Shown here: piece by piece, positions 15,107 through 23,780 of the stretch
Numbering within the stretch: position 1 is the stretch's first letter
How the letters are laid out: each line of letters begins with the position of its first letter
Assembly: GCF_900119185.1 (NCBI RefSeq)
Contig: NZ_FPJE01000018.1
Coordinates: 1 to 64,000, forward strand
DNA: 64,000 nt
DNA from: Sinomicrobium oceani
GTDB lineage: Bacteria > Bacteroidota > Bacteroidia > Flavobacteriales > Flavobacteriaceae
Reading direction: 5' to 3'
Notes under the pieces: model-generated
Databases searched by the model: none
Seen by the model: the letters and a program-made list of their open reading frames with translations, nothing else
Told to the model about the DNA's origin: nothing
Made by a program: the position numbers and the translations under genes

Positions 15107-16612
15107 GGTCGTACCCTACCGGAAGAAGGCTTTTTGGCAGGCTATTCCTTGTTGATTTCAGAAATAGAAAACAAGCTAAAAATAATGGTCCCCCTGCCTG
15201 ATATTTTAGCCATTGTAACAGAAAAACACCAACGGTATAATACAGACCAATGGCAGGTATTTACTATTAGATATAAACCCAAAGCTGATCTCAAAAGTCA
15301 TTTGGTCTTTGCTTTGAAATATGAGCCTTTGGACCTTTACATATTAAAAAAATTCTTCGAGTCGACTGGCGATGGGATCATACTGAAAATGTTGGAAGAA
15401 GAGCCGACCGGACAATATACCAGAAGAGCTTGGTTTTTATATGAATGGTTGATGGGAAAAACACTTGACTTCCCTGACCTGAAAAAAGGCACTTATGTAG
15501 AAGTTGTTGATGCTTCGTTACAATTTACCGGCCAACCTCAAAATTCTACCCGGCACAGGGTGAGAAATAACTTGCCCGGGGTTCCCGGTTTCTGTCCTAT
15601 GATACGAAAGACAAAAAACCTGGAACGGTATATTGCAAAAGATTTGTCCGGTACTATTGAAAAAGGACTGGGAAAAAGGGACAAAGACCTGATAAGGAGA
15701 ACCGCAGCTTTTTTATTGCTGAAAGATTCCAAAGCATCCTTCGCCATCGAAGGGGAATACCCTCCAAATATGCGGGCAAGGAATTGGGGAAAAGCCATAG
15801 GCCAATCTGGAAAAGCACTTCTTACCATTGAAGAAATTGAACGGTTGCAGCATATTGTAATTGGAAATAAAAAGCTAAAGTATATGGGCATACGGAAAGG
15901 GGAAGGCTTTATTGGCGAACACGATAGAGAAACATTTACCCCCATGCCCGACCACATATCGGCCAGGGCCAAGGATCTGCCCCTACTGATGAAAGGTTTA
16001 TTGGAAACAAATGCCTTGCTGCAACACGTTCATTACAATCCTGTATTGGCCGCAGCAACCATAGCTTTTGGTTTCGTTTTTGTCCATCCCCTATCCGATG
16101 GTAATGGAAGGATTCACAGGTATATTATACATCATTTGCTCACCCGGATGGGATACACCAAGAGAGGAATGATTTTTCCTGTATCTTCTGCTATTTTGGA
16201 AAGGATAGACGAATATCAGGACGTTTTGGAGCATTTTTCTTCTCCAAGGGTAGATTTAATTCAATGGGAAGAGACATCGGATCACAATGTTAAAATCCTT
16301 AATGAAACCATTGACCTATACCGGTATTTTGATCTAACCAGGCAAGCAGAGTTTTTATACGCATGCGTGGAAGAAACCATTGAAAGAATCATACCGGAAG
16401 AATTAGACTACCTTGAAAAATATGACCGACTGACCCGATTTATCAATGTCCACGTAACCTTACCTGATACAAAAGTGGATTTATTGATCAAATTTCTTGA
16501 CCAGAACAATGGAAAATTGTCAAAGAAAAAAAGGGACAAAGAATTTGAGGAATTAACAAATAAAGAAGTACAGGAAATAGAAAGTGCATTCCAAAGCATT
16601 TTTATTGAGTAA
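15068..16612 (+). CDS. Fic-domain protein (putative AMP-transferase)
   Basis: This 514-residue protein is divergent from the other Fic gene. The Fic core is HPLSDGNGRIHRY starting at His340; histidine replaces the glycine in the final GR of the consensus. An inhibitory helix motif SKASFAIEGE lies upstream at about residue 223, in the same chain, as in class II Fic enzymes that control themselves. The N-terminal 190 residues and the C-terminal helical tail (about 410-514) are not assigned; the tail may be a winged-helix region. The start at 15068 is supported by the NYFSRKV block at the repeat. The function is probably post-translational AMP transfer to an unknown target. Confidence 0.82.
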   Translation: MSNYFSRKVTVFHGRTLPEEGFLAGYSLLISEIENKLKIMVPLPDILAIVTEKHQRYNTDQWQVFTIRYKPKADLKSHLVFALKYEPLDLYILKKFFESTGDGIILKMLEEEPTGQYTRRAWFLYEWLMGKTLDFPDLKKGTYVEVVDASLQFTGQPQNSTRHRVRNNLPGVPGFCPMIRKTKNLERYIAKDLSGTIEKGLGKRDKDLIRRTAAFLLLKDSKASFAIEGEYPPNMRARNWGKAIGQSGKALLTIEEIERLQHIVIGNKKLKYMGIRKGEGFIGEHDRETFTPMPDHISARAKDLPLLMKGLLETNALLQHVHYNPVLAAATIAFGFVFVHPLSDGNGRIHRYIIHHLLTRMGYTKRGMIFPVSSAILERIDEYQDVLEHFSSPRVDLIQWEETSDHNVKILNETIDLYRYFDLTRQAEFLYACVEETIERIIPEELDYLEKYDRLTRFINVHVTLPDTKVDLLIKFLDQNNGKLSKKKRDKEFEELTNKEVQEIESAFQSIFIE

Positions 16613-16680
16613 TAGTTCTTTAAATAAATTTGAAAACCGACACCCCGGGAGGGACCGAAACCAAAAGGTGAACGTGCTCC

Positions 16681-16780
16681 CCGCTACTGCCAGTTTTCAA
16701 CTGGTAGCGGGTATGCGTACGTAATGCTCCTTAGCACAAAAAGCTATGCTTTAATAGGATAGTTTTTGTATTATTAGGAC
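16681..16780 (+). repeat. REP-like element, copy 3
   Basis: It repeats the copy 2 sequence almost base for base (CTACTGCCAGTT, TTC, AACTGGTAGCGGGTATGC, then AGCACAAAAAGCTATGC) and ends at the same ATGAGCAGAAACTACAA. It lies about 70 bases after the second Fic gene. Confidence 0.75.
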
Positions 16781-16913
16781 ATGAGCAGAAACTACAACCC
16801 TGCCTGTCGGGCAGGCAAGGTTTTGAACAGAGCCGGTGCCTACTGTTTTATACCGGGTCATGTAAGTCTGCATGTCAGCCCACCTGATGCAAAACCTGTG
16901 TTGAAGGCAGTTT
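16781..16913 (+). pseudogene. RAYT remnant with degenerate HUH motif
   Basis: MSRNYN is followed by a small GC-rich hairpin (CCTGCCTGTCGGGCAGGC) and then AYCFIPGHVSLHV, a decayed version of the AYxxMPNHVHxI segment. Asparagine and the second catalytic histidine are changed, so the transposase cannot be active. The frame stays open to 17029 across the end of the next gene, but I see no RAYT similarity beyond about 16900. Confidence 0.65.
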
Positions 16914-17363
16914 TTATTTTTCTGTCCAATATTTTTCTTTTAAATGTTCTGTTTTTTGAATGTCACAACCTAATACAAATACTCTGTAAACAGGTCTGTC
17001 TATTCCGTAATAAGGTATTTTGTCGTTAAAAAAATCTGTTTTCATTTTCTGCAATTCGCTTTTCAAATCATTGATTATATTATAGTCTGTCGAAAAACCA
17101 ATGCAATGTGTCTTTGCCCATTTATCTAAATTAATTTGATTAAAAGCGTATGCTACGATTTCAACTTCAGTCTGGAAGTATTTCAAATTGTTTTTTTGTC
17201 CACGCTCTGTATAATACCAGATATAAAATCCATCTGATTTGTCTATTCCAAAACCTTCTTCAATACTATTTTCGTTTATTGAATAACTGTTAAAATTGAA
17301 ACAATTTTCTTCCATCCAATTTTCAAGTTCGATTTCTGTCTTTGGTAAATAGTTGTTATCCAT
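16914..17363 (-). CDS. Hypothetical protein, 149 residues
   Basis: The family is not recognised. There is no signal peptide or membrane segment. The sequence is acidic and rich in aromatic residues (WMEENCFNFNSYSINENS, GFYIWYYTERGQKNN, CIGFSTDYNIINDL). Small acidic proteins of this kind are often immunity proteins of polymorphic toxins, but no toxin lies next to it, so this is only a guess. Low GC and its position between a transposase remnant and the ATPase gene point to acquired DNA. Confidence 0.6.
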   Translation of the reverse strand: MDNNYLPKTEIELENWMEENCFNFNSYSINENSIEEGFGIDKSDGFYIWYYTERGQKNNLKYFQTEVEIVAYAFNQINLDKWAKTHCIGFSTDYNIINDLKSELQKMKTDFFNDKIPYYGIDRPVYRVFVLGCDIQKTEHLKEKYWTEK

Positions 17364-17505
17364 TTGTCAGTTTTTTGTAGGTAAATGTATAGCCTTCCCC
17401 CGCTGGTGTCCGATTGTATCGCGTTCTCTCTTCCCGCTCTCCGAAATGTCATAGGTTATGCGAATGTCCCCTGACTTCACAGCCCAGACGTTTGAGCTTT
17501 CTTGG

Positions 17506-18696
17506 TTAGTACAACATTCCGAAAACCCAAAGTGGAATATGGAGTGCGGGAAAGTCCACATCGTCAACAACGACAAAGGCATGCTCCATCCCTTCAATCT
17601 GCTTGCGACCTTTCTGCTTTCCGCCAATTTCAAATACATAGGTATCGTTTATGGTAAAGTCGCCTTGTTTGGGGAGAGATATTTTATGGTGTACTGCCAT
17701 TTGCGATGCAAAAAAAGTTTCACGCAGATTCCCTTTATCAGTAGCATTGGGAGCCAATGCAAAGGCCAGATTGGAATTGTTCAAAAAGATCTTTTCCGGT
17801 TTTTGCAAGGTACTTACACTTATTCCTGCCGGGTAAACCAGTCGTATGAGCTGGGCTTCTTCCAAAAAATGCAGGTATTCGTTTATGGTGTTTCGGTGTA
17901 TGTGACTTTTTCTGGCCAGTTCCGAAATATTGGGTTTGAACGGAACATTGGCAGAAAGAATGTATAAAAGCTGTAACAGTTTCTGAGCGTTCTTGATATC
18001 AAACCCCGATAGCTGTGCCATATCATACTCCACGATAATACGGATGACCTGTTGCAGTCGTGTAGCAAAACCTTCTTCATCTTCCAGTGAAAACGGATAG
18101 TACCCTTGCTGCAGGTATTCCGCAAAATATTCTAATGGTCGGAATTTTTCTGGAAATTTATCTTGCCATACCTGTGTACCGCTGATTATTTCGCCGAAAG
18201 ACAGCACAGGCAGTTCTGATCTGTATTTGAAGTTCATATATTCCCTGTAAGACATTCCGTAAAGTGTGTACATCAATGCCCGGCGGCTTAAATCTACCTC
18301 TTCTTTTGCTATATCTATAATGGATGAACCCGTAAATATGATTTGCAGATCATCGTATTCGTCATAAAGGTTTTTAATGTGCTGCGACCAGGCAGGGTAC
18401 TTGTGTACTTCATCCAGAAACAAAATTCTCCCGCCCCTGTTGTAAAAAAGCCGGGCAGTATCTGCCAAACCCGAATCGGTAAAATACAAATCGTCTAAGG
18501 TCCAGTAGGTCGCCTGGTGCGGTGGAAGACTCAGTGCTTTTAACCGTTGCAACAACAAAGTGGTTTTACCTGTTCCCCTGGCACCTTTAATTCCTATTAA
18601 TCTATTATTCCACACTATCTTATCAAACAGATAACGCACACTGTCTGTCTTTACTCCGCGGACTAACCTTACTGATTTATTTAATAATGCTTCCAT
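17506..18696 (-). CDS. AAA-type ATPase with DUF4143 C-terminus
   Basis: This 396-residue protein has a P-loop GARGTGKTT at residues 38-46 and a Walker B ILFLDEVHK near residue 90, followed by IIFTGSS (sensor 1). A winged-helix-like segment (SELARKSHIHRNTINEYLHFLEEAQLIR) leads into the DUF4143 region ending FEIGGKQKGRKQIEG, which resembles a PD-(D/E)xK nuclease fold with a conserved E-x-G-x-K. Proteins of this type are common in prokaryotic accessory DNA; their job is not established. An 11-base inverted repeat lies 14 bases upstream of the start. Confidence 0.85.
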   Translation of the reverse strand: MEALLNKSVRLVRGVKTDSVRYLFDKIVWNNRLIGIKGARGTGKTTLLLQRLKALSLPPHQATYWTLDDLYFTDSGLADTARLFYNRGGRILFLDEVHKYPAWSQHIKNLYDEYDDLQIIFTGSSIIDIAKEEVDLSRRALMYTLYGMSYREYMNFKYRSELPVLSFGEIISGTQVWQDKFPEKFRPLEYFAEYLQQGYYPFSLEDEEGFATRLQQVIRIIVEYDMAQLSGFDIKNAQKLLQLLYILSANVPFKPNISELARKSHIHRNTINEYLHFLEEAQLIRLVYPAGISVSTLQKPEKIFLNNSNLAFALAPNATDKGNLRETFFASQMAVHHKISLPKQGDFTINDTYVFEIGGKQKGRKQIEGMEHAFVVVDDVDFPALHIPLWVFGMLY

Positions 18697-18709
18697 AAAA
18701 CGACCATAT

Positions 18710-18742
18710 AAAAGTGCAAATTAAGTTATTTTTTGCACTTTT
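18710..18742. promoter_or_regulatory. Inverted repeat upstream of the ATPase gene
   Basis: AAAAGTGCAAA (18710-18720) and TTTGCACTTTT (18732-18742) are perfect 11-base arms around an 11-base AT-rich centre. Being 14 bases upstream of the start, it is a likely operator or the mRNA leader structure of the ATPase gene. Confidence 0.5.
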
Positions 18743-18815
18743 AAAAATGCACTATGACTCATTAATGCATATTTTATTGTGCAATTATTCTTAAACAATA
18801 GTGAATTCATGGGAT

Positions 18816-19124
18816 TCATTCATCCCCATTGGTGCGCGATTGTACCACATTCTCTCTCCCCTCTTGCCAGTTCCACAACCGTACCACAAAATTGAGTAGC
18901 TTTAACCTATACGCAGCAACTACAAGTTCCACCATACCGAAGACCTGTATTTTGTACGTTTTGCCGTAGCGGAGTGGCCGGATGTTTTTCATAAGAACCC
19001 CATCCAAGAACGTATGGCTCGATAGCCGGTCTTTTGCCATAAGCAAAAAGGTATGGAAATAATAGCCTGGTGCATCATGATCAACCATTTGCATTTGGTC
19101 TTCAGGAGCGTAAAGGGTCAACAT
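18816..19124 (-). CDS. Small hypothetical protein, 102 residues (weak)
   Basis: This open frame starts MLTLYAPEDQMQM and ends VVQSRTNGDE. The segment PLRYGKTYKIQVFGMVELVVAAYRL has reasonable hydrophobic periodicity, but I recognise no family and no conserved motif. It may be a remnant rather than a working gene. The rest of 18743-19422 holds no other coding sequence that I can see. Confidence 0.3.
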   Translation of the reverse strand: MLTLYAPEDQMQMVDHDAPGYYFHTFLLMAKDRLSSHTFLDGVLMKNIRPLRYGKTYKIQVFGMVELVVAAYRLKLLNFVVRLWNWQEGRENVVQSRTNGDE

Positions 19125-19422
19125 CCTGCCTTGCTGTTGGGTGGATATCTCGGAATCAATTAGTGCCCTAAAAACGGCGTGTTAGATTCTTCATCAAATT
19201 TGGGGGAATTATATGAACTGCTTTTTGATTTTGTGCTTATTGGAGTAAAACCCTCATGTTTATCACAGCGCATTATTATGAAATGACATAGAAAGCGAAT
19301 TAAAATGAAAAACAACATTCTTAACCCTCCTATATTTTCTGGTAAGCAGTTGGGAGCAATGACCTAACTACACAGAGATATTCGAAGATCATCCCTATCT
19401 TTATAAACCATAAAACTTCTAT

Positions 19423-20274
19423 ATGAAAATAATCACTGTAGCTACCGATTTAAATAATTTCTTTTTAAGAAAATTCCTGGTTCCTTCTTGCGAATATTTT
19501 GGCTTCGATCTCGTCATTCTATATGCAAAGGCTCCCTGGGAAAGTCACCGTATGAAGGATAAATTATTAATCCCGTATTTAAAACAACTGAATTCTAATG
19601 AATTAATTCTATTTACGGATGCCTATGATACTATGATGCTCAACAATGCCCACCGGCTTATGGAGCTATATAGCCAACTTGAAGGCTCCTTCATTTTCTC
19701 ATCTGAAACGAACTGTTTTCCGGAACCCGATTTATCAACGGTTTATCATAAAATAAAAAATAATGATAATAATAACTATTTAAACAGCGGAGGATTTATA
19801 TGCCGATCCAATCATATATTAAAAATCTTGAGTAATCCTTCTCTAAATGCTAAAAAGATTTTAGAACCATTTGGTTTCAAAAATGATATTATAGATCATT
19901 ATGATAAAAGATATGGATGGAGTAATCAATATTATTGGACTTTAAAATACTTTTCGATGTATCCTGAAATAGAAATAGATACAGACTCGCGATTATTTTT
20001 AACAACGGGAACTCCTCTGGATCTATTTAAAGAAAGTTATGGAGAATATACACAGTATCAGGAGCAATCAAATCTTTACAAAAAGGAAAAAAATCGGTTA
20101 CGTAACATGATGGCATCATTGAAAGAAAAAAACGTTGTTCATTTACATTTTTTCAATACTGTTTCCAATCATATATTTCGGGAATTTTATCTTACAAATT
20201 CTTTTCCTAAGTGGATTTATGAAATCTTAGATTCAAAAAAAATAATTGAAAGAGCTGAAGTTATAGAATTTTAA
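19423..20274 (+). CDS. PLOD-like glycosyltransferase
   Basis: This 283-residue protein resembles the glycosyltransferase domain of procollagen lysyl hydroxylases (PLOD). It starts MKIITVATDLNNFFLRKF, and has ELILFTDAYDTMML with the DxxD-type metal motif near residue 67, GSFIFSSETNCFPEP, and NNYLNSGGFICRS. A late HLHFFNT provides a histidine for the metal site. Enzymes of this fold transfer a sugar from a nucleotide sugar. There is no signal peptide, so it acts in the cytoplasm. It converges with the glycosyltransferase-like gene of the peptide locus (108 bp apart) and has the same low GC, so it probably belongs to that locus. Confidence 0.75.
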   Translation: MKIITVATDLNNFFLRKFLVPSCEYFGFDLVILYAKAPWESHRMKDKLLIPYLKQLNSNELILFTDAYDTMMLNNAHRLMELYSQLEGSFIFSSETNCFPEPDLSTVYHKIKNNDNNNYLNSGGFICRSNHILKILSNPSLNAKKILEPFGFKNDIIDHYDKRYGWSNQYYWTLKYFSMYPEIEIDTDSRLFLTTGTPLDLFKESYGEYTQYQEQSNLYKKEKNRLRNMMASLKEKNVVHLHFFNTVSNHIFREFYLTNSFPKWIYEILDSKKIIERAEVIEF

Positions 20275-20382
20275 AGACATTATTGAGTAACCTGTAGGAG
20301 AGATATTACATATTACGGGATGCTCTGTAAGGCTCCCCCCAGACAGAAGCACTGTTAAAGACGGTATTTTCTTGGCAGAAGC

Positions 20383-21906
20383 CTATATTTGCTCTGTAGG
20401 ATGTTTAACATAAATACATTGATGAATAAAAAGTTTTTTTAAATGATGTAAAGTCAGGTTATATATGATATCGTAATTACTTTTCCCTTTACCGGGAGGA
20501 AAACATTTTTCCAGATATAAGACAATATCATTTATACAATGAGGCTCTTCCAGAAGTATTAAAATATTATAATCAAGTTCACTTATCACTACTTCTTTAT
20601 ATCCTTCAAAAAACAACCGTGGTACATATGCAAGTCCGAAATTCTCAACTTCGTCACCCAAAAGATCAGGGTTTATAGCTTCTTTTACAGCTTTATCCCA
20701 ACCGAAAGATTCTTCAAGTATTTCCAAATAACAATTTTTCTGAACAAGGGTTTCAGCTTGCTGTTCCTTTTTTAGATAAAAATAACTGTAAAAATCTGTA
20801 GCAGCCAGCTCTCCATCCAATAATTTCTGATTTTTTATATCTCCCCATTTCTGTTTTAATTCTTTCAACGTATCAGCAAATGAATTGACTTCTTTTGAAT
20901 TTGAATACGAACATTTATTAATAGTGTCAAGTTGATCTGATTTACATAGAGATTCATTTTTATGAGCAGGGACAGGTACGTTAGAGGTTTCGTACGTCCG
21001 AGTCAGAAAGAAACTGATCTTTTTTTCAAAATTTACATGTTCGTGACGAAAAAGAGAGACTATTTTATAAAAAAAATCGGGATATTCTTTAAGCAAGATC
21101 CGGCTAAGAAGTTCGCATATTTCTTGTTCTCGTTTCTTTGTTCCAATAATATGTAAGTATTTCAGGTTAAATGGTACTGCGGAAAAATCAGCAAACCTGC
21201 TGGACGAATAACCGCTATCTTTAAATGTTTCCGAAAATAAGGTAGTAACTTTTTTTTCTTCTGATCCGGTTAATGATGCAAAAAGTATTTGTTCAAAAAG
21301 TATATTAAAATTAATCGAAGGATTAAAGCCCTCTCTTTGATTATGATTAATAAATTTTATGGCCTCTTTTGTATATTCTTTTATAAAAGTTATGTCGGAC
21401 CCTCCTAAAATACCAGCATTATAAGACGTTATAGATTCTTTCTTTAAATTATCTATGAGGAAATCGGGAATATATTTCAGGTCCTTTTCCAGATGAGTCA
21501 TCATTTGTTTATAATAGTCTGTTCCGCGTTCAATATTTTGTGCAATTAAATCTCCGGCCTCTAAATGCTCAGGAAATCGTTCCCAAATAAACACGTCTCC
21601 ATCAACATGTATAAAAGACTCCTCTTGAGATGCATATGTCATTATCTTGGGTAAAGCCCATAAGCTTTCATGATAGTGATTGATCGTATCGTAACATACC
21701 TCAACACCTTTATAGGGCAACTTCAAATAATCGATGAGGATATTGTATCCGTGGGTATCTGTATACAGGTACAAATCTTTATAATATTCCTTTAACCTAA
21801 GACAACTTAAGGTCCAGGCCATTACATGATACTGTGGAGAATGCCAGCCAAAATTATTGGTTAGTAAGTTCTTACTACCAGACCATAACGATTGGACAAT
21901 TCTCAT
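20383..21906 (-). CDS. Large glycosyltransferase-like protein (DUF6734-type) with PqqD/RRE-like tail
   Basis: The protein has 507 residues. The first 300 resemble DUF6734 proteins, which look like glycosyltransferases: HSPQYHVMAWTLSCLRL, LYLYTDTHGYNIL, FIHVDGDVFIW with the D-x-D metal motif near residue 100, and SYNAGILGGSD. A variable linker follows. The last 70 residues (SELDYNILILLEEP, NDIVLYLEKCF, then NLTLHHLKKLFIHQCI) have the pattern of PqqD-like winged helices that bind RiPP leader peptides. The gene lies downstream of the double-glycine peptide and TlpA genes in the same direction. I infer, without proof, that it adds sugar to that peptide. Confidence 0.6.
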   Translation of the reverse strand: MRIVQSLWSGSKNLLTNNFGWHSPQYHVMAWTLSCLRLKEYYKDLYLYTDTHGYNILIDYLKLPYKGVEVCYDTINHYHESLWALPKIMTYASQEESFIHVDGDVFIWERFPEHLEAGDLIAQNIERGTDYYKQMMTHLEKDLKYIPDFLIDNLKKESITSYNAGILGGSDITFIKEYTKEAIKFINHNQREGFNPSINFNILFEQILFASLTGSEEKKVTTLFSETFKDSGYSSSRFADFSAVPFNLKYLHIIGTKKREQEICELLSRILLKEYPDFFYKIVSLFRHEHVNFEKKISFFLTRTYETSNVPVPAHKNESLCKSDQLDTINKCSYSNSKEVNSFADTLKELKQKWGDIKNQKLLDGELAATDFYSYFYLKKEQQAETLVQKNCYLEILEESFGWDKAVKEAINPDLLGDEVENFGLAYVPRLFFEGYKEVVISELDYNILILLEEPHCINDIVLYLEKCFPPGKGKSNYDIIYNLTLHHLKKLFIHQCIYVKHPTEQI

Positions 21907-22186
21907 ATAGTCAGAGTTCTATTGATTTGTATCATTACACATATAGAAGAACCATTATGGCCAAGGTAAAATTTTACGACCGGATACTACAAGCAGAATC
22001 AACATAACATCTTTAATACTAATAAAGCTATCATAGTTTTAGCTTTGGTAAAGCGTTGCCTATTGGTGTGGTCATAAAACTATCTCCCGCCCTGCAACAC
22101 GTAATAATACCTACTTAAGATCACAATGAATAAACGCATAAAGTTTCGATTCATATATACAACTCTAACCTATGAGTTCAAAAATA

Positions 22187-23389
22187 CTACTGCTTTTTAT
22201 CAACAGATATTGGTGAGCTAAAAATTTCACTAAGTTTTTTAACCAACGGGCTATTCTGTTCTATAACATTATAACGTCCCACTATAACCCCTTGCCTATC
22301 AACGAGAATATACATAGGTATGGTAGTCAGATCGTATTGATGACTAATATGATCAAAGGTTTCTCCGCGAGGCCCTACCAAAATATGCAACCAACTGTCC
22401 AGTTTCTCCTTTTGTATTGCATTTTCCCAGGCGATTTTGCTATGATCAAGAGACAGACTGACAATTTCAAGGCCTTCGTCTTTATAAGTCTCATACATTT
22501 TTTTCAGGTAAGGATTCATCCGTACACACGGAATACACCACGATGCCCAAAAGTCCAGCAGCACATATTTTTTTGATTGGAAAGATTTCAAGGATACCCA
22601 TTTGTCATGAATATCACGCATAAGAATCTCCGGCGCAACACTTCCGGCAACAGCTGTAGGTTTATCATCAGGTATCAAGCTCTTTTGTATTTGCCGGCCA
22701 TATTTATTGTTTTTTACAGCATCAGAAAGCATACTGTAATAATATTCCAGAGAATCCCCGGATATTCTCCCCGCATAATATCCCAATATATAAGAACTTA
22801 TAAATGTATTGTTATGAGTTTCTACAAAGTGCAGGTCAATAGCTTTAATACTGTCCTGAAAAGGAATAAGTTCGCGTCTCAGACTTTCCATTTTACGCAA
22901 CACCGTTTTAGAGGTATCTCCTTTCGCATAGCTATCCTTTATTTGTCCATAAGCCTTTTTAACAGGTTTACTCGAGGCTTCAATGGTTTTCTTCAACAGT
23001 TTCAATTCTTCCAGTATTTCCTGGGAACGTGAGCCTTCTATAACCACGTTTTTAAAGTCATGTTCTGTTAACGCTATGGTGGTTATTCCCGGCTCGATAA
23101 AAAATTCTGTCATATTCGGATCGTCAACCGCTCTCGATTTGGTGTTACCCTGTATTGTTACGCGTGTGGGTTCGGTAATTGAACCACGAAACTCGAATTT
23201 TCCGTTCTCTATCTTGGTCGTATCCTCTGTCCATATTGCATTCTCATCAAAATAAGAAATAGTAAGAGCTTTTGTATCCCGGCCTGTAAACTCTCCATAA
23301 ATCGTAAAATCATGCCCAGGTTTACCAGCTTGAGCGTATATCGCCCCGAAAGAAAAACTACAAATTATATATAACAAAAAATTTTTCAT
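22187..23389 (-). CDS. TlpA-type thioredoxin with DUF4369 domain, peptide-locus copy
   Basis: I chose the ATG at 23389 because it starts a clean signal peptide (MKNFLLYIICSFSFGAIYAQ); the frame is open further upstream. The 400-residue product has a DUF4369 beta domain at about 30-125, a helical middle, and an AhpC/TSA-type thioredoxin fold with WASWCIPC (Cys285 and Cys288) and a cis-proline loop TTIPMYILVD. It should act in the periplasm on disulfides. It begins about 95 bases after the stop of the six-cysteine peptide gene, which makes that peptide a possible substrate. It is closely related along its length to the TlpA at 37131-38306, with the CxxC at the same residue numbers. Confidence 0.88.
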   Translation of the reverse strand: MKNFLLYIICSFSFGAIYAQAGKPGHDFTIYGEFTGRDTKALTISYFDENAIWTEDTTKIENGKFEFRGSITEPTRVTIQGNTKSRAVDDPNMTEFFIEPGITTIALTEHDFKNVVIEGSRSQEILEELKLLKKTIEASSKPVKKAYGQIKDSYAKGDTSKTVLRKMESLRRELIPFQDSIKAIDLHFVETHNNTFISSYILGYYAGRISGDSLEYYYSMLSDAVKNNKYGRQIQKSLIPDDKPTAVAGSVAPEILMRDIHDKWVSLKSFQSKKYVLLDFWASWCIPCVRMNPYLKKMYETYKDEGLEIVSLSLDHSKIAWENAIQKEKLDSWLHILVGPRGETFDHISHQYDLTTIPMYILVDRQGVIVGRYNVIEQNSPLVKKLSEIFSSPISVDKKQ

Positions 23390-23484
23390 CGAGAATAATA
23401 TATTAAAAATATATAAAGTAAGAAGCATCGAAAAAATTCTTAGTAAACCTTTTCAATGCTTCATTGAATTACAGTACACATCCC

Positions 23485-23718
23485 CTAAGAAGTAGCACAG
23501 ATACTATAGTCCTGTTGTGGTATTTTAACACATTTCGGACAGTTTCCACCACATTCGCTGTCAGATGTACATTTCTGACCCGGCACACTACAGTTAAAGC
23601 CTCCGCTACCACCATTGCCTCCGCTACCATTACTACCTCCCAAAATTGCTTTCATTTGTGCCCTGGTCAATAATTCTTCTGCATTGAGATTTAGAGCTTT
23701 TAATTTTAGTTTTTTCAT
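23485..23718 (-). CDS. Double-glycine leader peptide with six-cysteine, knottin-like core
   Basis: The 77-residue precursor starts MKKLKLKALNLNAEELLTRA and QMKAILGG, a leader typical of Bacteroidota GG-type natural-product precursors, with cleavage expected after Gly28. The core starts with a glycine/serine/asparagine linker and then has six cysteines at 43, 50, 56, 60, 63 and 74. The loop lengths of 6, 5, 3, 2 and 10 fall in the range of inhibitor cystine knots. The central GQKCTSDSECGGNC resembles such knots. It is probably exported by a C39-type transporter (none in the window) and oxidised outside the cytoplasm. The neighbours are a TlpA thioredoxin, a winged-helix regulator and glycosyltransferase-like genes. 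The role could be a bacteriocin, signal or protease inhibitor; the sequence does not say which. Confidence 0.8.
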   Translation of the reverse strand: MKKLKLKALNLNAEELLTRAQMKAILGGSNGSGGNGGSGGFNCSVPGQKCTSDSECGGNCPKCVKIPQQDYSICATS

Positions 23719-23780
23719 GTTATTAAATTTTGATTAATAATTACAAATATTCAGAATCAGAATATATTATAAGTAGATTT

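Noticed and set aside
17367-17639. 90-codon minus-strand frame at the ATPase 3' end
   Set aside because: Mostly overlaps the ATPase coding sequence in another frame, and its translation lacks any pattern.
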